Part shown: one piece after another, positions 35,372 to 43,582 of the stretch | Layout: each line of letters opens with the position of its first letter | Numbering within the stretch: position 1 is the first letter of the stretch | From: Gracilibacillus halotolerans | Lineage (GTDB): Bacteria > Bacillota > Bacilli > Bacillales > Amphibacillaceae | Assembly: GCF_014206945.1 (NCBI RefSeq) | Contig: NZ_JACHON010000002.1 | Coordinates: forward strand, 1 to 64,000 | Length of the DNA stretch: 64,000 nt | Direction of reading: 5' to 3' | Made by a program: the position numbers and the translations under genes | The notes under the pieces: generated by a model | What the model saw: the letters and a program-made list of their open reading frames with translations, nothing else | What the model was told of the DNA's origin: nothing | Databases searched by the model: none

Positions 35372-36178
35372 ATGGATGCATTAGAAAAACAATTATATGC
35401 TTCACCACGAAATTTGCGCTATTTAATGACAGTAGCTATTCTCCTTATCGTTTTATTTGTTTGGTCACTTTCTGCTATCAATCTTAATAACTTTGAACAA
35501 AGCGGATGGGAAGTTGCTACTAGTATTATCACTGGTATCCTCCAACCGGAAACAGATTTATTATTTAATTTTACAAGTAAAGGGGTTATGTACTTACTAG
35601 TAGAGACGATGGCGATTGCCTTTCTTGGAACAATAGCAGGTGCATGTTTGGCTGTCCCGCTAGCATTTTTATCTGCGTCTAACGTTGTGCCAGGCCCAGT
35701 TGCATGGTTAACGCGAATACTATTAATCTTTATTCGTACAGTTCCAGCGCTTGTTTATGGATTAATGTTTATCCGTGTCGCAGGACAAGGTCCATTTGCA
35801 GGTGTATTAACAATTGCGGTAATATCGATAGGAATGCTCTCCAAATTATTTGTCGATGCGATTGAGGATTTGGATACTTCTATTCTTGAATCGATGACTT
35901 CAATTGGCTGTAGTACATTTGAAAAAATACGCTATGGAATTCTCCCACAGCTATTTTCTATGTTTTCGTCTATTATCATTTACCGATTTGACATGAATTT
36001 AAGAGAAGCATCTATATTAGGCCTTGTAGGTGCTGGAGGAATAGGTGCACCACTCATTTTTGCGATGAATTCTTATCGATGGACAGAAGTTGGCGCTATT
36101 TTAATTGGTTTGGTCGTCTTAATTCTACTAGTAGAATTCTTTTCCAACCGAATCCGAACAAAACTAGTACGTGGGTAA
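35372..36178 (+). CDS. Phosphonate-type ABC permease PhnE (second)
   Basis: A 268-residue permease, paralogous to the one before it: six helices, EAA-type loop (ESMTSIGCSTFEKIRYGILPQ) and LVGAGGIGAPLIF. It follows by 15 bp with AAAGGAG as binding site. Two different PhnE proteins per system are common in Firmicutes. A strong terminator closes the operon. Confidence 0.9.
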   Translation: MDALEKQLYASPRNLRYLMTVAILLIVLFVWSLSAINLNNFEQSGWEVATSIITGILQPETDLLFNFTSKGVMYLLVETMAIAFLGTIAGACLAVPLAFLSASNVVPGPVAWLTRILLIFIRTVPALVYGLMFIRVAGQGPFAGVLTIAVISIGMLSKLFVDAIEDLDTSILESMTSIGCSTFEKIRYGILPQLFSMFSSIIIYRFDMNLREASILGLVGAGGIGAPLIFAMNSYRWTEVGAILIGLVVLILLVEFFSNRIRTKLVRG

Positions 36179-36184
36179 AGAAAG

Positions 36185-36219
36185 AAGCTGAGACTGTTTA
36201 TCGTGTCTCAGCTTTTTCG
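36185..36219 (+). terminator. Terminator of the phnDCEE operon
   Basis: AAGCTGAGAC (36185-36194) pairs with GTCTCAGCTT (36205-36214), followed by TTT. Confidence 0.9.
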
Positions 36220-36235
36220 TGTGATAAAATGTACG

Positions 36236-36370
36236 ACGGTTTATAGCACGTTTTCACAGTCCATAGCACACCTTCGACAGTTCATAGCGCCTATTCACAG
36301 TCTATAGAGCACAAGTGACAGTCCATAGCGGACCATCCACAGTTCATAGAACCCACGCCACGGTCCATAG
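36236..36370. repeat. Array of seven ~20.5-bp imperfect repeats
   Basis: Seven copies of a unit close to ACAGTCCATAGC begin at 36236, 36256, 36277, 36297, 36318, 36339 and 36360 (spacing 20, 21, 20, 21, 21, 21). It lies between the convergent phnE and 5'-nucleotidase genes, after the operon terminator. The spacing and the ATAG core match the array at 95-215. No function is known to me. Confidence 0.88.
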
Positions 36371-36377
36371 ATAAAAA

Positions 36378-37949
36378 CTAAACTACTACCTTAAAGTTAG
36401 GATGTATGGTCGCTTTAATCGTCTCGTGTTTCTGTATGTATTCACATATAAGTTCTACCATATCTTGTCTAATATCCTTCACAATAGGCTTATCTTTAAA
36501 CATATCAAAGTCGCCACCGCCACTAGCGCGATAGTTATTCATTACAACATGATAACTCTTATCCATATCGAGCGGCTCTCCTTGAAATGTTATATCTTCT
36601 ACCCTCTTACCGAAAGGGTTAGAAACACGAATTGTATAATCAATCCCTTCCCACATATCATAATTATAGTGTTGTGGTTTTGGATTAATAAACTCTGGAT
36701 TTACCACAATGTTTTTTTCACCATCTAAAGAAAAATAGGCGGCGCTTTTTTCAAGTGCTAATTTAATATCCTGTCCCGTTAAAGAAAGGACAACAAGTGT
36801 ATTAGGATAAGGATAATTTGAAACGATATCTCGCATTCGAATCGTTGCTGGAAATCCTTTCGCCTCGTTGTTTAATAAAGAAGTGACCGATATAGGTGCT
36901 CCACTAACATCCATTTGGACTCGTTGGATGAATTCGATAAAGGGATGTTTTTGAAGGCGCGCTTCGTGTGGATTACGTATTAACATATCTCCTTCAACAA
37001 GGCCCATTGGCTTATCTAACCATGCTTGAGTCGAACTTTCTAACAATTCCATATCTTTTAATAAAACAGAATCAGCCTCAACGCCTTCTACAGAATGAAC
37101 ATCCGCTGATTTATTTTCTATTCTCCAGCCTAGCTCATCGTCCTTCACCATTTCAATCGTGATTTCTCCAAACGTTTGTGCATTATTACCAGGTTGAATG
37201 ACGAGGCAGTCATTTACCATACCGGTCAAAATGCGATGCTGGTGACCAGTTAAAAGTACATCAATCCCATCTATCGTACTAGCCATTTCATATCCTTGAT
37301 TCTCGCCAGTTAAATTTTCCGTTACTTCTCCTGTTGTAACATCACGTTCGAAGCCACCGTGGTAGGCAGCAAGTAATACATCACAATCTTCACGAAGCTC
37401 TTGTACCCAATCTTTCAATGTACGATAAGCATCCGCAAAATAAATACCTTCGATATGCTCTGGTTTTTCCCAATTTGGAATATAGTGTGTAGTAACTCCA
37501 ATGATTCCTACTTTTATTCCGTTGGATAAAGTTTTGATGATATAAGGTGGTCCGAAAAATGGTTTCCCTGTTTCTTTATCTAATATATTGGCAGATAGCC
37601 AAGGATAATTAGATTGTTTCATCGCATCTTGTAAAATGGACAGGCCAAAATTAAATTCATGATTACCGATTATTCCAGCATCAATATTCATTTGATTCAT
37701 TATAGAAATCATAGGATTAGGTTGATGTACATGCTCCTTAACATAATGTGTCATGAGCGGAGTACCTTGAATGAGATCGCCATTATCCATCACAATTACA
37801 AACTCATTTTCTTCCCGAATTTGTCGCACAGCGGATGCATATTTAATGAGTCCGAGTTCAGCTGGTTCATTCGTTCCGTAAAGAATAGGTAAAGCATGCC
37901 CATGAATATCACTCGTATACACAATTTTAAGCGTTGCCTTCTGGTTCAA
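36378..37949 (-). CDS. Bifunctional metallophosphatase/5'-nucleotidase
   Basis: A 523-residue two-domain protein. The N-terminal metallophosphatase domain shows SDIHGHALP, MDNGDLIQGTP, IIGNHEFNFG and LTGHQHR; the C-terminal 5'-nucleotidase domain has the YPNTLVVLSLTGQDIK and NNYRASGGGDF segments. It hydrolyses nucleoside monophosphates or cyclic nucleotides. Unlike many relatives it has no signal peptide or LPxTG anchor, so it should act in the cytosol. GAAAGGATGATACC precedes the ATG. No partner genes are adjacent on its strand. Confidence 0.9.
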   Translation of the reverse strand: MNQKATLKIVYTSDIHGHALPILYGTNEPAELGLIKYASAVRQIREENEFVIVMDNGDLIQGTPLMTHYVKEHVHQPNPMISIMNQMNIDAGIIGNHEFNFGLSILQDAMKQSNYPWLSANILDKETGKPFFGPPYIIKTLSNGIKVGIIGVTTHYIPNWEKPEHIEGIYFADAYRTLKDWVQELREDCDVLLAAYHGGFERDVTTGEVTENLTGENQGYEMASTIDGIDVLLTGHQHRILTGMVNDCLVIQPGNNAQTFGEITIEMVKDDELGWRIENKSADVHSVEGVEADSVLLKDMELLESSTQAWLDKPMGLVEGDMLIRNPHEARLQKHPFIEFIQRVQMDVSGAPISVTSLLNNEAKGFPATIRMRDIVSNYPYPNTLVVLSLTGQDIKLALEKSAAYFSLDGEKNIVVNPEFINPKPQHYNYDMWEGIDYTIRVSNPFGKRVEDITFQGEPLDMDKSYHVVMNNYRASGGGDFDMFKDKPIVKDIRQDMVELICEYIQKHETIKATIHPNFKVVV

Positions 37950-38146
37950 GTGGTATCATCCTTTCTATCTTAAGTTTATCAAAGAAGTTGTCCACTGAAT
38001 GTAAAGTTTCATTTACGATTATGAAATGGATAAAGTTATGTCGCTTCAACAATATTTACCTATAATTTACAGTGTGGTAAACGTACATACATATTTGATT
38101 GTTATATTGAGAGTGTTCGATAAAACAATGAAAGAGGAGGATTTTC

Positions 38147-40747
38147 TTGAAAAAACATCTACAAGTATTTTGGATGCTCATTGTAACAATCTTCATTAGT
38201 TTTACTGTTATTCCCAATTTAACCTATGCTGAAACAATGGATGATCCAGCTCCTATCATTCTACCTGATTCTCCTAATGGTAAGAAGGTACTGTTCGACA
38301 ATACACATGGTCAAACTGCTGGACAAGCTGACTGGGTCATTGACGGCGCGTTTTCTGATTTTGCCGAAGCAATCGCAGATAATGGATATGAGGTAGTAGA
38401 ATTTAGAAAAAATAGCCCGATGACATTAGAAGACTTGGAACCTTACGATGTCTTTGTTATTCCAGAGGCAAATATTCCATTCAAGACAACAGAACAAGAG
38501 GCGATGATTGATTACGTGGAGAATGGGGGAAGTATTTTCTTTATTTCCGACCACTATAATGCAGACCGCAACAAAAATCGTTGGGATTCATCGGAAGTAA
38601 TGAACGGTTTTCGTCGTGGTGCCTATGATAATCCAACAAAAGGGATGTTTGAAGCTGAAATCAATTCTGAAGCAATGCAAGATGTGGAAAGTTCTGATTG
38701 GTTGAGTGACAACTTTGGTATTAAATTTCGATTTAATGCACTGGGAACAGTAGTAGCCAATCATGTAGTAGAACCAGCTGAAACTTTTGGAATTACAGAA
38801 GGTGTTCAGGAAATCACGATGCATGCTGGTTCAACACTTGCTATCACCAACCCTGAGTTAGCAAAAGGAATCGTATTCTTGCCAGACGGTCTCGATGAAA
38901 GTGACAAATGGGGACCTGCTGTAGATGAAGGAATCTATCATGGCGGCGGAGTCGAGGAAGGTCCATATGCAGCTATTTCCAAGCTGGAAAAAGGGAAAGC
39001 AGCATTTATTGGTGATTCTTCTCCGGTTGAGGATGCTACACCGAAGTATCGAAATGAAGAAACAGGACAAAGAAAAACAACGTATGATGGTTTTACAGAT
39101 GCAGATAATGCTACATTGCTATTAAATATTATTGATTGGTTAGCAGATAAAGAAGATTATAAAGATTTTACAGAAACAGAGATTCCGTTAGATGATGTTT
39201 CACCACTTCTAGATAAAGAAATACCGGAAAACACGACAGAACCACAACCTGAACCATGGACAAATCCACAGGAACATTATGATTGGTTTGATCCATCTAC
39301 TTTTGCACCAGGTTCATTTGGGTCATCAATAGATCCAGTTTCGGAACCAGAATTCACCTTAAACTACAACGATGTATTACCAAATAACGAAGCCTTTACG
39401 ATAGAAATAATCGCAGAAAATCTCGCGCCAGGTCAAACAATTTCTGGTTACAATCTAGGTATTTACTTAGATGGTGGACAACAAATTGCAAAGGTACAAA
39501 ATGAAGATGGTAGTTGGCCAGCTCAGTACGGATATAGCAAGGAATTTAACCTAGAAGCAAATAGTGAAGGGATAGCCTCAAAAATACTTACTGTCCAAGT
39601 AAATGAAAATGCATCTGGAAATGCTAATGTACGACTTCGCCAAGGAAAAACTAACATTAAAACACAATCAGCTCTAATCGGTGAAGTGACAAATGAAGAG
39701 CCTTCAGAGCCTATTAGCATTAAGCAAGCTCGGGAATTAGCGGATAACAGAACAGTAGAAGTCGAGGGTGTTATTACAACAAAGCCGGGTATTTTTGGTG
39801 GTAAAGGATTCTATTTACAAGATGAGACTGCGGGTATATATGTTTTTCAACATGCTGATGCTTTCGAGGTCGGTGATAAAGTTAAGGTAAAAGGAACCAC
39901 CACTACGTTTCAAGGAATGAAGGAAATAACGGATGTTCAGGGTATAGAAGTTGTCGGAAAAAGTGAGCTACCGTCCTTTCAAAATATCCAACAAATCGAC
40001 GAAACCAATCAAGGTGAGCTAGTACGAATGGAAGGTGTTATCGAAAATATTCAATCGTATTGGAATGCATTTGAATTTGATTTAAGAAATGGAGATCAGG
40101 TAACAAGAATCAGAGTAGATCAACGTACCAATTTCTTATTCGAAGAATTTACGAATAATTTTGAAGAAGGTGAAGAAGTCACTGTCTCAGGAGTAGGTTC
40201 GATATTTGGAGATACGTATCAATTACTAGTAACCCAAGCAGACGATGTTCAAAAGACGATATCTAACCCACCGATAATCGGTGACCTGATAGATTTCACA
40301 TCATTTCTCATTACAGAGACGTACCAAATACCTGTTAGTGTAAATGATGAAGATGGTGATTTACAAGAGGTAATTATCGAATTAGACGGAAAAGAAATGA
40401 ATGATATGATTCACATTTCTCCTTTAGAATTTACACCGGGTACGTATGAACTTAAGATAACTGCAAAGGATGAAAAAGGGAATATAACAGAGCGGACATT
40501 TACAATTGAGGCACAGTTAACTACTTCAGAATTAGATGAGCTAGTGGAGCATGGTGAGGACCTAGAGTTTCTAGATAAAAAAATGGAACAACGTTTATTA
40601 AAGAAAGTAAACGACATTCAATCAGCTAAAAACATTCGAGCCAAACAAGGAAAATGGAATGCTCTTACGAATCAAATTAAAGCTCAACTTGGGAAAAAAA
40701 TTAAAAAAGATTATATTCACTTTTGGGAAGTGCCGGCAGACTTTTAA
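38147..40747 (+). CDS. Large secreted protein with OB-fold (YhcR-type) domains
   Basis: An 866-residue exported protein. Residues 1-28 form a signal peptide ending LTYA. About 45-340 form an alpha/beta domain with DVFVIPEAN and GGSIFFISDHY, resembling ThuA/GATase-like folds. About 400-510 are beta-rich. Two OB-fold repeats follow (ISIKQARELADNRTVEVEGV to about 620, then to about 705), like those of secreted nuclease YhcR. The C-terminal 75 residues are helical and FIMAH-like. No nuclease active site or cell-wall anchor was recognised. The TTG start follows AAAGAGGAGG. Possible role: extracellular nucleic acid binding or processing, as an inference. Confidence 0.75.
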   Translation: MKKHLQVFWMLIVTIFISFTVIPNLTYAETMDDPAPIILPDSPNGKKVLFDNTHGQTAGQADWVIDGAFSDFAEAIADNGYEVVEFRKNSPMTLEDLEPYDVFVIPEANIPFKTTEQEAMIDYVENGGSIFFISDHYNADRNKNRWDSSEVMNGFRRGAYDNPTKGMFEAEINSEAMQDVESSDWLSDNFGIKFRFNALGTVVANHVVEPAETFGITEGVQEITMHAGSTLAITNPELAKGIVFLPDGLDESDKWGPAVDEGIYHGGGVEEGPYAAISKLEKGKAAFIGDSSPVEDATPKYRNEETGQRKTTYDGFTDADNATLLLNIIDWLADKEDYKDFTETEIPLDDVSPLLDKEIPENTTEPQPEPWTNPQEHYDWFDPSTFAPGSFGSSIDPVSEPEFTLNYNDVLPNNEAFTIEIIAENLAPGQTISGYNLGIYLDGGQQIAKVQNEDGSWPAQYGYSKEFNLEANSEGIASKILTVQVNENASGNANVRLRQGKTNIKTQSALIGEVTNEEPSEPISIKQARELADNRTVEVEGVITTKPGIFGGKGFYLQDETAGIYVFQHADAFEVGDKVKVKGTTTTFQGMKEITDVQGIEVVGKSELPSFQNIQQIDETNQGELVRMEGVIENIQSYWNAFEFDLRNGDQVTRIRVDQRTNFLFEEFTNNFEEGEEVTVSGVGSIFGDTYQLLVTQADDVQKTISNPPIIGDLIDFTSFLITETYQIPVSVNDEDGDLQEVIIELDGKEMNDMIHISPLEFTPGTYELKITAKDEKGNITERTFTIEAQLTTSELDELVEHGEDLEFLDKKMEQRLLKKVNDIQSAKNIRAKQGKWNALTNQIKAQLGKKIKKDYIHFWEVPADF

Positions 40748-40754
40748 CTTATCC

Positions 40755-40793
40755 AAGGAAAGCAACGGAAAAAAAAGTCCGTTGCTTTCACTG
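40755..40793. terminator. Bidirectional terminator
   Basis: GAAAGCAACGGA (40758-40769) pairs with TCCGTTGCTTTC (40778-40789) around an A-rich loop, between convergent genes. Confidence 0.88.
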
Positions 40794-40797
40794 TATT

Positions 40798-41124
40798 TTA
40801 TGGAAACACATAATCTAGGTAATTTCCGTTTTTATCTTTCCATTCTAATCCTTTTTCTTTAAGTTGTACCCATATGTAGCGATCTAAGGAGTAAGGAGAT
40901 GCAGACTGTAAATCTTTTAATCGATTTGCGGAAATCGGTACGTTGATTATTTTTTTATTGTTTTGCACAGAAATAATAAAGTCTTCTTGTTTGAAAACTT
41001 GAAGTTGATAGGACTCATCCCACTCTTGCAGTTGTCGTTCCAATACCCATACGACATGTTCTAAAAATCTCTCGGTCTCCATGTTTTTGGCCATGTAGCC
41101 ACGTATAAATCCTGTTGAATTCAA
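40798..41124 (-). CDS. Unknown 108-residue protein under an S-box riboswitch
   Basis: I do not recognise the family. The protein is cytosolic, with an acidic and aromatic-rich sequence: an N-terminal helix (MAKNMETERFLEHVVWVLERQLQEW), a beta-rich middle (YQLQVFKQEDFIISVQ) and a C-terminal WVQLKEKGLEWKDKNGNYL segment. The TTG start at 41124 follows AGGAGAG. A SAM-I riboswitch with terminator lies directly upstream on the same strand, so expression should rise when S-adenosylmethionine is low. A role in methionine, cysteine or SAM metabolism is inferred only from that. Confidence 0.75.
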   Translation of the reverse strand: MNSTGFIRGYMAKNMETERFLEHVVWVLERQLQEWDESYQLQVFKQEDFIISVQNNKKIINVPISANRLKDLQSASPYSLDRYIWVQLKEKGLEWKDKNGNYLDYVFP

Positions 41125-41173
41125 TAGTATCTCTCCTATTTGTTATTTTCAATAGGGTTCAAGACCAATGAAA

Positions 41174-41210
41174 AGGCCCTTTGCTACGAATGAAAGTAGA
41201 CAAAGGGCAT
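41174..41210 (-). terminator. Riboswitch-controlled terminator
   Basis: On the minus strand GCCCTTTG-TCTAC pairs with GTAG-CAAAGGGC and is followed by CTTTTC. It lies just after the S-box aptamer and 50 bp before the 108-residue gene. Confidence 0.85.
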
Positions 41211-41216
41211 GAGCAC

Positions 41217-41322
41217 CGTCGTTATCATCCAAAGCAAGCTTTGCTGGTGGGAGCACCTTACCTTTTAGGCAGGTTGCCGTGAAGTCATAGAGCCAGGACT
41301 CTCGTTCACTCTTGATAACCAT
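41217..41322 (-). promoter_or_regulatory. S-box (SAM-I) riboswitch
   Basis: The minus strand reads TTATCAAGAG (kink-turn side of helix P2), then GGCTCTATGACTTCACGGCAACC, AAGGTAAGGTGCTCCC and finally GATAACGACGG. P1 forms from GGTTATC (41320-41314) and GATAAC (41226-41221). Order and spacing match the SAM-I class that binds S-adenosylmethionine. The usual GCCC..ATGA..CCC part is diverged (GCTCTATGACTTCAC). High SAM would favour the downstream terminator. Confidence 0.88.
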
Positions 41323-41479
41323 ATTGAATTAGTCTAATTATATCATATGAAAGACAAATAATGACAAATTAAATAAAAATTTATAGAAAAATTTACAAAT
41401 CATTAAGTTTTTATCACATGCTAATACGTGCTAGCATGTAGAGGAAGGTTATTAATAAAAAAATAGGAGACGTGAATAA

Positions 41480-42412
41480 ATGACACAGAGAGTAAAACTA
41501 GGGAAATCAGATTTATTCGTTCATCCGATTGGTTTAGGTGCTAATGCAGTTGGTGGCCATAACCTTTATCCTAATCTTGATGAGGAACAGGGAAAGGATG
41601 TTATTCGTCAAGCAATCAAAAGTGGAGTTAATTTCATTGATACAGCGTTTATTTATGGCCCAAAACGATCTGAGGAGCTTATCGGTGAGGTTGTGAAAGA
41701 AACCGGTAAACGAGAAGACCTTGTCATTGCTACGAAAGCAGCTCATCATATCATAGATGGTGAAACCAAAATTGATAATTCGCCAGACTTTTTAAGGCGA
41801 TCCGTTGACGAGGCGTTAGTACGGCTTCAGACAGATTACATTGATTTGTTTTATATTCATTCACCAGACGAGGATACACCGAAGGCAGAAGCTGTCGGTG
41901 CCCTACACGAGCTGAAAGAACAGGGAAAGATTCGTAGTATTGGAGTATCTAACTTTTCCATCAACCAACTAGAAGAGGCAAACCAAGATGGTTATGTGGA
42001 TGTTCTTCAATCTGAATATAACTTATTCAGACGTCAGGCAGAGGAAGAGCTACTTCCTTATTGTGTGACAAACAATATATCTTTTGTTCCATATTTTCGA
42101 CTTGCCTCTGGATTATTGACCGGGAAATATAGTGAACAGGATACTTTCGACGATTTACGCAAAAATAACCCATTGTTTCAAGGTAATGCTTTTAAAGAAA
42201 ACTTACAGAAAGTTGAACGGTTACGAGAAATTGCGGTTGAGAAAAAAGTGGAATTAACCCATCTCGTACTAGCATGGTATTTAACACGAGATGGAGTAGA
42301 TGCGATCATTCCAGGAGCCAAAACGGCTGACCAAGTACAAAACAACCTGAGTACATTAGATGTTAAATTGTCTCAGACAGAAATTAATCGTATTGATAAA
42401 ATTTTTCAATAA
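41480..42412 (+). CDS. Aldo/keto reductase
   Basis: A 310-residue (beta/alpha)8 barrel oxidoreductase. The catalytic tetrad is visible as D ([10 protein letters not shown]), Y ([10 protein letters not shown]), K (VIATKAAH) and H (LFYIHSPD), and the C-terminal [15 protein letters not shown] binds NADPH. It resembles IolS/YhdN-type reductases of B. subtilis. ATAGGAGACGTG precedes the ATG. It is a single gene with its own terminator. The substrate is unknown. Confidence 0.9.
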   Translation: MTQRVKLGKSDLFVHPIGLGANAVGGHNLYPNLDEEQGKDVIRQAIKSGVNFIDTAFIYGPKRSEELIGEVVKETGKREDLVIATKAAHHIIDGETKIDNSPDFLRRSVDEALVRLQTDYIDLFYIHSPDEDTPKAEAVGALHELKEQGKIRSIGVSNFSINQLEEANQDGYVDVLQSEYNLFRRQAEEELLPYCVTNNISFVPYFRLASGLLTGKYSEQDTFDDLRKNNPLFQGNAFKENLQKVERLREIAVEKKVELTHLVLAWYLTRDGVDAIIPGAKTADQVQNNLSTLDVKLSQTEINRIDKIFQ

Positions 42413-42420
42413 AAAATGAG

Positions 42421-42447
42421 TGCCGAGCTGCTATAGCTCGGTTTTTT
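42421..42447 (+). terminator. Terminator after the aldo/keto reductase
   Basis: GCCGAGCT pairs with AGCTCGGT around TGCTAT, followed by six T. Confidence 0.9.
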
Positions 42448-42464
42448 GCACGTTAAAAAGTATA

Positions 42465-42575
42465 AAATTTCTTCAATGGAGTATATCGCCGCGGCAAAAT
42501 TATAGGTTCAAAGTGTAAATGCAACTAAGGCTGTTGCATCTAAAAGCTTAGCGCTAGCCAAGGTTTTTTATATGG
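42465..42575. repeat. Dispersed intergenic repeat, copy 2
   Basis: CAACTAAGGC (42522-42531) and GCTAGCCAAG (42553-42562), with a similar upstream flank (GGTTCAAAG versus AGTTCCAAG), match the copy at 32391-32500. The remaining part of the 42448-42847 gap is AT-rich and holds the promoter region of the LXG operon; no other feature was recognised there. Confidence 0.7.
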
Positions 42576-42847
42576 ATGAGATAGAAGGAAATTTCTGTCC
42601 CTATTTGTCGCATAGGAAATTCATCCGATGGGATAAGTCTTTAGCTCTATTTGCAATGAAGAGTCTTCTTTACTTTTTAATAATTTTGGTTCACCCTCAT
42701 ATAAGTCCTTTCTATTAGGAAAATAAAGTAACCTCAAAATAGTAAGGATATTTTAACCATTTTTGTTAAAAAGCCTTTTACTTCGCATGGTTTCTGGTAT
42801 ATTTTAAATAGGAAAAAAGAGGATTGGTTATAAAGGAAGTGATTTAA

Positions 42848-43276
42848 ATGTCAGATTGGAATTTTCTTAAAGACGCATTTGCAACTATCTCGGATCGACA
42901 AGACGAAATTGATGAAAAGATTCAACGATTAAAACAGGCAAAAACCGCAATAGAGACTGAGCAGGATGCAGCACTTAAGGAAATTAAAAGAATCTATCAA
43001 CCTTCCTTAAACCGTATGTGGGAAGGAACAGATGGAGAAGATTATGACTCTGCACGTCAAGATGCCTATGAATCAATGCAAAGGTATATTCGACAATATG
43101 ATTTTCATCTTATGGAAATTGATAGGAAAATACGTCAATTAGAGCTTCAGAGGGGCGCTTTAGACGTTACTAGTTCGATTGCTCGTAGTGCGCAGTATTT
43201 TCTTGAACAGGGAGAAGAGATGGCAAACGTGGCGAGTACACAAATCAATAAGTTAAAAGGAAGGTTATTCGGATGA
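42848..43276 (+). CDS. LXG toxin accessory protein (DUF5082/YwqH-like)
   Basis: A 142-residue helical protein of the YwqH type. It has two long coiled-coil helices (ATISDRQDEIDEKIQRLKQA and YIRQYDFHLMEIDRKIRQLE). Small helical WXG100-like proteins encoded before LXG toxins act as chaperones or targeting factors for type VII secretion. AAAGGAAGTGATTTAA precedes the ATG. Its stop overlaps the next start (ATGA). It is the first gene of the toxin operon. Confidence 0.85.
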   Translation: MSDWNFLKDAFATISDRQDEIDEKIQRLKQAKTAIETEQDAALKEIKRIYQPSLNRMWEGTDGEDYDSARQDAYESMQRYIRQYDFHLMEIDRKIRQLELQRGALDVTSSIARSAQYFLEQGEEMANVASTQINKLKGRLFG

Positions 43277-43569
43277 AAGCGGCACTTAAAGGTATCGGTT
43301 ATGGTGGGGGTCCTGAAATTAAGCTAAAGTTCTATGTAGTTAATGCTAAAGTGAATTTAGCACAGGCTAAGTTAGCTGGACTTGAGCTTCCACAACCAAC
43401 ACAAAGTATTGGGAAGAATTCTCTCAAGTATACGAAGGAATGGAAAGAGCGGGAGAAGATGATTCATCAATTTTTAAATCAATATAGAGATGCGGTTGAA
43501 AAAAATTTAAACGATACAAAAGAAAATTTGAGAAAGCTAAAAGAACAGGATGAGGTTCTAGGTAGATAG
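43273..43569 (+). CDS. LXG toxin accessory protein (DUF5344/YwqI-like)
   Basis: A 98-residue helical protein with the EIKLKFYVVNAKVNLAQAKLAGL start and a C-terminal coiled coil (DAVEKNLNDTKENLRKLKEQ) typical of the YwqI family. It is thought to work with the YwqH-like protein in exporting the LXG toxin. The ATG overlaps the preceding stop and follows AAGGAAGG. The first 14 residues are an extension compared with what I remember of relatives. The toxin gene follows 13 bp later. Confidence 0.83.
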   Translation: MKAALKGIGYGGGPEIKLKFYVVNAKVNLAQAKLAGLELPQPTQSIGKNSLKYTKEWKEREKMIHQFLNQYRDAVEKNLNDTKENLRKLKEQDEVLGR

Positions 43570-43582
43570 GAAGGAGGGCAAA

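Noticed and set aside
36378-37949. Secreted 5'-nucleotidase
   Set aside because: The N terminus lacks any signal peptide and the C terminus lacks an anchor, so a cytosolic location is more likely.
38588-39070. Open frames antisense to the large secreted protein
   Set aside because: Shadow frames of a coding gene with no protein features of their own.
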